From: Nageia nagi
Taxonomy: Eukaryota; Pinophyta
DNA length: 64,000 bases
Reading direction: 5' to 3'
NCBI GenBank assembly: GCA_050084985.1
Contig: JBITNC010000001.1
Location: 47,430,001-47,494,000 of the forward strand
Shown here: positions 49,370 through 58,878 of the stretch, one piece after another
Numbering within the stretch: the first letter of the stretch is position 1
Layout of the letters: each line of letters starts with the position of its first letter
Made by a program: the position numbers and the translations under genes
The notes under the pieces: model-generated
What the model was told of the DNA's origin: nothing
Databases searched by the model: none
The model's input: the letters and a program-made list of their open reading frames with translations, nothing else

Positions 49370-49372
<3 letters not shown>
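48601..49372. other. Region 5' of the gene, non-coding
   Basis: No gene was recognised. Short, loosely similar blocks around ..GGAAAGG and TTTGAACCTGG / TTCAAATCTC suggest old tRNA-derived or LTR sequence. Confidence 0.4.
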
Positions 49373-49449
<77 letters not shown>

Positions 49450-49455
49450 ATATAT
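49373..49455. repeat. (AT)n microsatellite
   Basis: About 83 bp of almost uninterrupted AT with one phase slip (TTAT) at about 49439. Confidence 0.95.
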
Positions 49456-49479
49456 CAAAGGTTATACTCATGAAATTTT

Positions 49480-49600
49480 AAGGGAGTTGGATGAACAAGT
49501 GGGCATGGAAACTCTCAAATGATGTAAAGACAGTCCAAGGTTCAAATCCTTCTACATGGTAGTGATATGTCTCAAATATCATATCATGGTGACATGTCTT
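49480..49600 (+). repeat. Possible tRNA-derived SINE head
   Basis: GGTTCAAATCC near 49540 matches a pol III B-box, with an A-box-like stretch (GGATGAACAAGTGGG) about 40-50 bp before it. No A-rich tail or target duplication was identified, so this is weak. Confidence 0.25.
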
Positions 49601-49954
49601 AAATTCTTACTATTAAGTTTGTATTTCTAACTTTTGGGTATTTATCAAATTCTTATTTTGTGCTTTTAGTGGTGAGATATTTTGGTTTGCATTCTTATTT
49701 CCCTTTTTGGGTCTCAGATAAGTATGATCGCTCAAGTCTTCCACTTAGCTTTTCAATTTCATGATTTTTCTTACTGGAATCACATCCAAACCAAATTTCT
49801 CTTCTTACACTTGTTTGAATCTATTTTTAGGCCCTTTAGAACCTTGGTGGACCTCCGTCTTCAAAATAAAGCATGTTTTAGGCTTCTTAAGAGCTTTACT
49901 TGCTCATCGGATGCATTTTTATGCTTTGTTGTATCGTGCCATGTCTTGCAATAT

Positions 49955-50359
49955 CTAACAAAGCCTTACTACATCGTTTTCATGCTTTTGTTGACATCAT
50001 CATTCTTACTACATGACACTAAGTCAATTACTTATTGTGTTGCACCTTCAAAGGCTTTTTTCAAGTGTTAGTCATGCCTTCCCATTATGTGTTGATATCA
50101 TCGTTCTCGTCACCTAACATCTTGTAACTTATTATCTTTCTAAACTTTATTTGAGCTTATGTTGATGTTACATGTCTTATTGCTTACCACTTAGTGAATT
50201 TCTTGTTATGTTGCACTCCACCAATCTTATTGCTAATGTCACCTCTCTAAAAGTGCAACAATGCAACTTGTCTCCCTTACCATAGTCTAAGAAAATACTT
50301 GTTGATGTCATTACTTGAAAATCATGATATTCTACTTGTTTTCCCTGTTACACATTACA
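49955..50359 (+). repeat. Degenerate tandem repeat in the copia 5' LTR (left part)
   Basis: Units of about 80-100 bp around TTGTTGACATCATC / TTGATGTCATTAC with an AAAGTGCAA-like word. The same pattern continues beyond the gypsy dimer at 58557-58720. Confidence 0.5.
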
Positions 50360-50364
50360 GTAAC

Positions 50365-51888
50365 TGTATATTCATACATAATAAATTCTTTATTGAAGCC
50401 CCGATGTACTTTACTTGCAATCATGAGTTCATTTTAAGATCCCCGGGAGTTTTTCTAGAGCAAACAAAATAGGTTAGAGTCAGTAGATAAAGTGTTCTGG
50501 AATGAAATGATGACGTCATAGAAGAAAGGATAAAGCTCAGTTGTGGAAAAGCCCGGGTTCCGGAAGAGGTGAGGTCAGCAAGAGAAAATCAAAGAAGCCG
50601 GAGCCCCTAAATTAAGTGTTCCGGAAGTAAAGCGTTCCGGAATAAAATGATGACATCACAGAGGATAAGATAGTCGTGTTTTGGTAAAGATCAGGTTCTG
50701 AAGATGATGAGGTCAGCAAGGGTGAGTAAAAAGGCCAGAGTCAGTAGATAAAGCATTCCGGAAGGAAATGATAAAGCTCAGTTGTAGAAAAGCCCGGGTT
50801 CCGGAGATGATGAGGTCAGCAAGGAGTGATCGAATAGTCGGAGCCAATGAGTAGAGCATTCCGGAAGTATGAAGATGACATCACAGGGAGAATAATGTTC
50901 ACATTTTTGAATGAAACCGTGTCCCGGAAGTGATGAGGTCAGCAAGGAGTGATTAAATAGCCGAAAGAGGTGAGTAGAGCAATCTGAAATGTAGAGATGA
51001 GGTCAGCAAAGAGAGATTGAATAGTCGGAGCTAGTAAATAGAATACCCCGAAAGAGACGAAGTCAATGAGAGGTCAGATCACAGTTATCAAGAAGTCATA
51101 TCATCTGCAATCTGCCCCATTTTTGTAATATTCTGCCAAGTGGCGTATGTAGGTAGTATCAGTTAAAAGAAGGCTAGAATCTTGAAGCCATTTTTGTAAA
51201 CGTTTCTGTTCTGCAATTCTTGTAACTGTCGTTACTGCAGTATAAATATATGAAAATAAAGTGAAAGAAGGGTCGGAAGCCCTAGTATTGCTCTTTACAT
51301 TTATTCTCGAAGACCTGTAGTTTTTATCAGTAATATGATACCATCTTGACCTTTCTTGTCTAACACTTGTGATTGTCATTCTTAATTTGGTTACATCGTG
51401 GCAGCTTGGCTTGTTTCCTGAATGATAATTGCGAGTTGCTAGTATAACTGTGTCTGCTACATGGTAGAGTAAAGCTAGGAAACTATTAGAGAGTGAGAGC
51501 TTGTACTGTAGCTGCTACACTAGATTCAGACCAAGGTTTCACACACTGTGAAAGCTCGCGCTGAACTAGTGATCCACCTTTGCTTTCTCTCTTGTTACCC
51601 TAAGCCTTTTTGCTTAAATTCCTTGCACTCTACTCCTTTTTATTTCCTTTCCTATTACTTTTTCCTCTTGTTATTTTCCTGTTACTTTGCTTTCTCTCTT
51701 GTTACCCTAAGCCTTTTGCTTAAATTCCTCACACTCTACTCCTTTTATTTCCTTTCCTGTTACTTTTTCTACACCCAATAGATAAGGAACCGACCTTCTC
51801 CGAAGATCAGACTGTCACCATAGTCTGTTCTTGATTTACTTTGGTTAAGATTGTTCATGGCGCATATATTACACAATCCTAATCAATA
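50365..51888 (+). repeat. LTR1 of the gypsy dimer
   Basis: 1524 bp, TGTATATTCATAC...AATCAATA. U3 holds five or six units containing GATGAGGTCAGCAAGG and TTCCGGAA, TGACGTCA at 50511-50518, and TATAAATATA at 51241-51250. A CT-rich segment with CTCTTGTTACCCTAAGCC is doubled within 51570-51775. Confidence 0.92.
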
Positions 51889-53694
51889 GTATTTCTTTTT
51901 GGCATGCCCGGTGGGACACGAAGAAACTTATTGGCGACTCTGCTGAAGCACTATCTATGGTATGTATTAAAGCAAATTATTTGTAAATATCATATGTGCT
52001 TTTGAACCTTTCACTTTCTTTTGCAACCTGGAGTTTATGTGGACTAGATCTAAAACCAGAGCAGCAAAAGAAGCACCAGATTTTAGAACGTTAGATACTC
52101 CTAAGAGAAAGACCCTGATCAAGTCCAAGTCTCTGAATAGTATCAGCTCCCTAAAATCCTTTACCAAACCAGAATCATCTAATCTTCACATTAGAAATAC
52201 CTCTCCTGAAATGGCTAATCCAGCTCAGAATATTTATCTGGAATAGGACAATGGGGTACCAATAGCCCTGGCGATGTTGCATGACATCCCAACAAATGTT
52301 TTCAAAACCCTTCCGAAGTTTGATGCAACTTTAGAGAAAATGGCTTATGAGCATTGTGTTGATGTAGCTGGCCTAGCTAAAATTCATAATATCCAACATG
52401 AAGATGTCATGGTGAGATTACTGGCTCAGTATTTCAAAGGAAGGGTCCTAGATTGGTACAGGGGCCTTCCTGATAGATCTATAACCACTTGGGCTCAACT
52501 GGCAGAGCCCTTTATCTTGGAATTTAAAGAAATAGGAGATCCCTTTTCCTTGTTAACACAGTTCACTTCAATCAAAAGATATGAGCAAGAAAATATCCCT
52601 GATTTCAATATTAGATTCCAAAAAACTTAGGTGAGAGTCCCCATGCCAGTCAGGCCTCAGTAATTTCAAGCCTTAATGTATTACCTGAGAGCCTTTCCTT
52701 CGGATCTCTCCCTACAAATCCAAAATTCTGGAGTAAATACTTTCTCGGAGGTCTATAGACAAGCAGTATATGCTGAATCCTATCTTATTGCAATTGGAAA
52801 ATTGCCAAGTCGCATGCCAATGCCTTATTTTCCAGTAACCGCCCAACAACAAATTTGAGACCTCAAGCAATTAGTTTGGCTCCACCACTGGCCATTATCC
52901 CCACCCCTGTCCAACAGTGGCCATCAACCTTGCCAGTCCCTAGAGCTCCCTTGGCCTTACCAGCCCCTCATCAGCCTAATATGGATCAAGTGGTAGCTTC
53001 ATCAATGGAGATTCAGGAACTCCAAAACTTGTGTAGAAATATGGCAAACCAGATTACCATTCTAAGCAGACAAAGCAATGCAAGAAGATATCCTTATCCT
53101 GCTGTAGAAAAGGTGCAGCATGTGTTAAATGAGGATGTAAGCCAAGCTTCTTCTTCCGGTCAGCCTTTGGTTTGTGTTTGGCTTGCAATGAAGCTCATGA
53201 ACAAACCACATGTCCTGTTTATCAATACCAAGAATATTTATCAAGAAGCGGGGGCATTCCTTTGCCTGGTGTAGCTGACGACATAAGTCGAGATGTGAAC
53301 CTGATGAATTTTGCACCAGCAGGTATAGGAGTTTTTGTTGTGGAAACAAGATTAGGGAAAAACCCCTAGTCTCCGGTATTCCGAAAAGAAAAGTTGAATC
53401 CCAAAAGAGCTCCGAAATCAATCATATCAAGACCTCCGGAGAAGAAATGAAATAGTAAAAGGTGGTTCGACGGTCGAAAATCAACTTCAGATACTTTCAG
53501 AGAAGGAGATTTAGTATTGAAATGGGATGAGGATAGAGCTAAACCGGGGAAACACAAAAAAAATTCGAATCCATGTGGTCCGGACCCTATGTAGTAGCTA
53601 AATGCATTGGTATTATTTTTGGTATTATTTTTTCAAACTGAGTTCTAAATTCCTCTTTGATAAAGGCGAAATTTTCCCCTAAAGGTCACCATAA
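51889..53694 (+). pseudogene. Interior 1: Gag relic plus integrase C-terminus
   Basis: The Gag start MWTRSKTRAAKEAPDF at 52037 is followed by TAG at 52244 and TAG at 52628, where the second copy has Trp. Zinc-knuckle-like C-L-A-C-N-E-A-H-E-Q-T-T-C lies near 53175. Integrase tail D-T-F-R-E-G-D-L-V-L-K-W-D lies near 53490, then a frameshift in an A run. Confidence 0.85.
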
Positions 53695-55219
53695 TGTATA
53701 TTCATACATAATAAATTCTTTATTGAAGCCCCGATGTACTTTACTTGCAATCATGAGTTCATTTTAAGATCCCTGGGAGTTCTTTTGGAGCAAACAAAAT
53801 AGGTCGGAGTCAGTAGATAAAGCGTTCTGGAATGAAATGATGACATCATAGAAGAAAGGATAAAGCTCAGTTATGGAAAAGCTCAGGTTCCGGAAGAGGT
53901 GAGGTCAGCAAGAGAAAATCGAAGAAGCAGGAGCCTATAAATTAAGTGTTCCGGAAGTAAAGCATTCCGAAATAAAATGATGATGTCATAGAGGATAAGA
54001 TAGTCATGTTTTGGTAAAGACCGGGTTTTGAAGATGATGAGGTCAGCAAGGGGTGAGTAAAAAGGCTGAAGTTAGTAGATAAAGCATTCTGGAAGGAAAT
54101 GATAAAGCTCAGTTATGGAAAAGCCCAGGTTCCGAAGATGATGAGGTCAACAAGGAGTGATCGAATAGCCGGAGCCAGTGAGTAGAGCATTTCGGAAGTA
54201 TGAAGATGACATCACAGGGAGAATAATGTTCACATTTTTGAATGAAACTGGGTCCCGAAAGTGATGAGGTCAGCAAGGAGTGATTAAATAGCCGGAAGAG
54301 GTGAGTAGAGCAATCCGAAATGTAGAGATGAGGTCAGTAAAGAGAGATTGAATAGTCAGAGCCAGTAAATAGAATACCCCGGAAGAGACGAAGTCAGCGA
54401 GAGATCAGATCACAGTTATCAAGAAGCTGTATCATCTGTAATCTACCCCGTTTTTGTAATATTCTGCCAAGTGGCGTATGTAGGTAGTATCAGTTAAAAG
54501 AAGGCTAGAATCTTGAAGCCATTTTTGTAAACATTTCTATTCTGCAATTCTTATAACTATCGTTACTGTAGTATAAATATATGAAAATAAAGTGAAAGAA
54601 GGGTCGAAAGCCCTAGTATTGCTCTTTACATTTGTTCTCGAAGACCTGTAGTTTTTATCAATAATATAATACCATCTTGACCTTTCTTGTCTAACACTCG
54701 TGATTGTCATTCTTAATTTGTTTACATCATGGTAGCTTGGCTTGTTTCCTGAATGATAATTACGAGTTGCTAGTATAACTGTGTTTGCTACATGGTAGAG
54801 TAAAGCTGGGAAACTATTAGAGAGTGAGAGCTTGTACTGTAGCTGCTACACTAGATTCAGACCAAGGTTTCACACACTGTGAAAGCCCACGCTGAACTAG
54901 TGATCCACCTTTGCTTTCTCTCTTGTTACCCTAAGCCTTTTTGCTTGAATTCCTTGCACTCTACTCCTTTTTATTTCCTTTCCTGTTACTTTTTCCTCTT
55001 GTTATTTTCCTGTTACTTTGCTTTCTCTCTTGTTACCCTAAGCCTTTTGCTTAAATTCCTCGCACTCTACTCCTTTTATTTCCTTTCCTGTTACTTTTTC
55101 TACACCCAATAGATAAGGAACCGACCTTCTCCGGAGATTAGACTGTCACCATAGTATGTTCTTGATTTACTTTGGTTAAGATTGTTCATGGTGCATATAT
55201 TACACAATCCTAATCAACA
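53695..55219 (+). repeat. LTR2 (shared middle LTR) of the gypsy dimer
   Basis: 1525 bp, ends AATCAACA. Carries the same U3 repeats, TATAAATATA at 54572 and the doubled CT-rich segment. Neither side has a target duplication, as expected for a shared LTR. Confidence 0.92.
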
Positions 55220-55367
55220 GTATTTCTTTTTGGCATGCCCGGTGGGACATGAAGAAACTTATTGGTGACTCTGCTGAAGCACTATCTATGTTATGTATTA
55301 AAGCAAATTATTTGTAAATATCATATGTGCTTTTGAACCTTTCACTTTCTTTTGCAACCTGGAGTTT

Positions 55368-56177
55368 ATGTGGACTAGATCTAAAACTAGAGCAGCAAAA
55401 GAAGCACCAGATTTTAGAACGTTAGATACTCCTAAGAGAAAGACCCTGATCAAGTCCAAGTCTCTGAATAGTATCAGCTCCCTAAAATCCTTTACTAAAC
55501 CAGAATCATCCAATCTTCACATTAGAAATACCTCTCCTGAAATGGCTAATCCAGCTCAGAATATTTATCCAGAATGGGACAATGGGGTACCAATAGCCCC
55601 GACGGTGTTGCATGACATCCCAACAAATGTTTTCAAAACCCTTCCGGAGTTTGATGCAACTTCAGAGAAAACAGCTTATGAGCATTGTGTTGATGTAGCT
55701 GGCCTAGCTAAAATTCATAATATCCAACATGAAGATGTCATGGTGAGATTACTGGCTCAGTATTTCAAAGAAAAGGTCCTATATTGGTACAGGGGCCTTC
55801 CTGATGGATCTATAACCACTTGGGCTCAACTGGCAGAGCCCTTTATCTTGGAATTTAATGAAATAGGAGATCCCTTTTCCTTGTTAACACAGTTCACTTC
55901 AATCAAAAGATATGAGCAAGAAAATATCCCTGATTTCAATATTAGATTCCAAAAAACTTGGGTGAGAGTCCCCATGCCAATCAGGCCTCAGCAATTTCAA
56001 GCCTTAATGTATTACCTGAGAGCCTTTCCTTCGGATCTCTCCCTGCAAATCCAAAATTTCAGAGTAAATACTTTCCCGAAGGTCTATAGACAAGCAGTAT
56101 ATGCTGAATCCTATCTTATTACAGTTAGAAAATTACCAAGTCGCATGCCAATGCCTTATTTTCCAGTAACTGCCTAA
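55368..56177 (+). CDS. Gypsy-type Gag, uninterrupted 269-codon frame (interior 2)
   Basis: Retrotrans_gag-type capsid. A basic N-terminus (MWTRSKTRAAKEAPDF) is followed by L-A-Q-Y-F-K-E-K-V-L-Y-W-Y-R-G-L-P, S-I-T-T-W-A-Q-L-A-E-P-F and Y-E-Q-E-N-I-P-D-F-N-I-R-F, the helical Gag core with its conserved Trp and aromatic residues. It stops at TAA 56175; the copy downstream reads on as a Pro-rich linker (S-L-A-P-P-L-A), so the natural Gag was longer. The only sizeable retroelement frame in the window without a lesion across its core. Confidence 0.75.
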   Translation: MWTRSKTRAAKEAPDFRTLDTPKRKTLIKSKSLNSISSLKSFTKPESSNLHIRNTSPEMANPAQNIYPEWDNGVPIAPTVLHDIPTNVFKTLPEFDATSEKTAYEHCVDVAGLAKIHNIQHEDVMVRLLAQYFKEKVLYWYRGLPDGSITTWAQLAEPFILEFNEIGDPFSLLTQFTSIKRYEQENIPDFNIRFQKTWVRVPMPIRPQQFQALMYYLRAFPSDLSLQIQNFRVNTFPKVYRQAVYAESYLITVRKLPSRMPMPYFPVTA

Positions 56178-57029
56178 CAACAAATTTTGAGACCTCAAGC
56201 AATTAGTTTGGCTCCACCACTGGCCAGTATCCCCGCCCCTGTCCAACAGTGGCCATCAACCTTGCCAGTCCCTAGAGCTCCCTTGGCCTTACCAGCCCCT
56301 CATCAGCCTAATATGGATCAAGGGGTAGCTTCATCGACGGAGATTTAGGAACTCCAAAACTTGTGTAGAAATATGGCAAACCAGATTACCATTCTAAGTA
56401 GACAAAGCAATGCAAGAAGATATCCTTATCCTACTGTAGAAAAGGTGTAGCATGTGTGTGAATGAGGATGTAAGCCAAGCTTCCTCTTTCGGGTCAGCCT
56501 CTGGTTTGTGTTTGGCCTGCAATGATGCTCATGAACAAACCACATGTCCTGTTTATTAATACCAAGAATATTTATCAAGAAGCAGGGGCATTCCTCTGCC
56601 TGGTGTAGCTGACAACATAAGTCGAGATGTGAAACTGATGAATTTTGCACCAACGGGTATAGGAGTTTTTGCTGTGGAAACAAGATCAGGGAAAAACCCC
56701 TAGTCTCTGGTATTTCGGAAAGAAAAGTTGAATCCCAAAAGAGCTCCGGAATCAATCATATCAAGACCTTCGAAGAAGAAATGAAATAGTAAAAGGTGGT
56801 TCGATGGTCGAAAATCAACTCCGGATACTTTCAGAGAAGGAGATTTAGTATTGAAATGGGATGAGGATAGAGCTAAACCAGGGAAACACAAAAAAAAATT
56901 CGAATCCATGTGGTCCGGACCTTATGTAGTAGCTAAATGCGTTGGTATTATTTTTGGTATTATTTTTTCAAACTGAGTTCTAAATTCCTCTTTGATAAAG
57001 GCAAAATTTTCCCCTAGAGGTTGCCATAA
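56178..57029 (+). pseudogene. Interior 2: Gag tail and integrase C-terminus
   Basis: Pro-rich linker, zinc-knuckle-like C-N-D-A-H-E-Q-T-T-C near 56520, then D-T-F-R-E-G-D-L-V-L-K-W-D and M-W-S-G-P-Y-V-V-A-K near 56825-56935, the GPY-type module at the end of gypsy integrase. Protease, RT, RNase H and the integrase core are absent. Confidence 0.8.
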
Positions 57030-58551
57030 TGTATATTCATACATAATAAATTCTTTATTGAAGCCCGATGTACTTTACTTGCAATCATGAGTTCATTTTA
57101 AGATCCCCAGGAGTTTTTCTGGAGCAAACAAAATAGGTCGGAGTCAGTAGATAAAGCATTCCAGAATGAAATGATGACATCATAGAAGAAAGGATAAAGC
57201 TCAGTTGTGGAAAAGCCCAGGTTCCGGAAGAGGTGAGGTCAGCAAGAGATAATCGAAGAAGCCAGAGCCTGTAAATTAAGCGTTCCAGAAGTAAAGCGTT
57301 CTGGAATAAAATGATGATGTCACAAAGGATAAGATAGTCACGTTTTGGTAAAGATCGGGTTTCGAAGATGATGAGGTCAGCAAGGGGTGAGTAAAAAGGT
57401 TGAAGTCAGTAGATAAAGCATTTTGGAAGGAAATGATAAAGCTCAGTTATGGAAAAGCCTAGGTTTCGAAGATGATGAGGTCAGCGAGGAGTGATTGAAT
57501 AGCCGGAGCCAATGAGTAGAGCATTCCAGAAGTATGAAGATGACATCATGGGGAGAACAATGTTTACATTTTTGAATGAAACCAGGTCCCAGAAGTGATG
57601 AGGTCAGTAAGGAGTGATTAAATAGCCGAAAGAGGTGAGTAGAGCAATCCAAAATGTAGAGATGAGGTTAGCAAAGAGAGATTGAATAGCCAGAGCCAGT
57701 AAATAGAATACCCCAGAAGAGACGAAGTCAACGAGAGGTCAGATCACAGTTATCAAGAAGCTGTATCATCTGCAATCTACCCCATTTTTGTAATATTCTA
57801 CCAAGTGGTGTATGTAGGTAGTATCAGTTAAAAGAAGGCTAGAATCTTGAAGCCATTTTTGTAAACATTTCTATTCTGCAATTCTTGTAACTATCGTTAC
57901 TGCAGTATAAATATATGAAAATAAAGTGAAAGAAGGGTCGAAAGCCCTAGTATTGCTCTTTACATTTGTTCTCGAAGACCTATAGTTTTTATCAGTAATA
58001 TGATACCATCTTGACCTTTCTTGTCTAACACTCGTGATTATCATTCTTAATTTGGTTACATCGTGGCAGCTTGGCTTGTTTCCTGAATGATAATTGCGAG
58101 TTGCTAGTATAACTGTGTCTGCTACATGGTAGAGTAAAGCTGGGAAACTATTAGAGTGAGAGCTTGTACTGTAGCTGCTACACTAGATTCAGACCAAGGT
58201 TTCACACACTGTGAAAGCCCACGCTGAACTAGTGATCCACCTTTGCTTTCTCTCTTGTTACCCTAAGCCTTTTTGCTTGAATTCCTTGCACTCTACTCCT
58301 TTTTATTTCCTATCCTATTACTTTTTCCTCTTGTTATTTTCCTATTACTTTGATTTCTCTCTTGTTACCCTAAGCCTTTTGCTTAAATTCCTCGCACTCT
58401 ACTCCTTTTATTTCCTTTCCTGTTACTTTTTCTACACCCAATAGATAAGGAACCGACCTTCTCCAGAGATCAGACTGTCACCATAGTCTGTTCTTGATTT
58501 ACTTTGGTTAAGATTGTTCATGGCGCATATATTACACAATCCTAATCAACA
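57030..58551 (+). repeat. LTR3 of the gypsy dimer
   Basis: 1522 bp; TATAAATATA at 57906. Its right edge is fixed by AATCAACA followed by the target duplication GTAAC. Confidence 0.92.
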
Positions 58552-58556
58552 GTAAC

Positions 58557-58878
58557 ATATTTGTTGACTTCATCATTGCAAAAGTGTAATATTGCCCTAT
58601 TTCCTCTAGGCATCATATCACGATAATCTACTTGTTGACATCATTAGCTCTAAAGTGCAATAGTTTTCCTTTACCTTTATCACATTGTGGTAAACCCTCT
58701 ATTGACATCATCAACCTTAAAGTATGGCAATCTGACTTTTGCACTATTCTTGATTATGACAACTCCATTCTTCCGTACAATGACTTTGTTTAACTGTGCC
58801 TTGCTCTTTGTTTGATTACTACTATTTCAGATTTAATCATAGTAATTTTTTTTTGTTCGTAATAACTCAAATTATTTA
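58557..58878 (+). repeat. Copia 5' LTR, right part
   Basis: Its last 190 bp or so match 63520-63726 (CTTTTGCACTATTCTTGAT, ACAATGACTTTGTTT and others). Ends just before the primer site. Confidence 0.75.

Larger units (their letters stand above)
50365..58551 (+). mobile_element. Ty3/gypsy-derived LTR-gag-LTR-gag-LTR dimer
   Basis: Three LTRs (50365-51888, 53695-55219, 57030-58551) alternate with two interiors of 1806 and 1810 bp, a period of 3330-3335 bp. Only the outer edges carry a target duplication: GTAAC at 50360-50364 and 58552-58556. Primer-site-like TGGCATGCCCGGTGGGAC lies 11 bases after LTR1 (51900). Interiors code for Gag and the tail of integrase only. The layout is that expected from unequal LTR-LTR exchange of one inserted element. 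Confidence 0.93.

Noticed and set aside
50365-51070. CRISPR-like array from repeated GATGAGGTCAGCAAG words
   Set aside because: Spacing is uneven, units are degenerate, and the block is the U3 of a plant LTR present in three copies.
51548-51781. 77-codon Phe/Leu/Ser-rich frame repeated at 54879 and 58211
   Set aside because: Created by the doubled CT-rich segment inside the LTRs; conserved only because the LTRs are copies.
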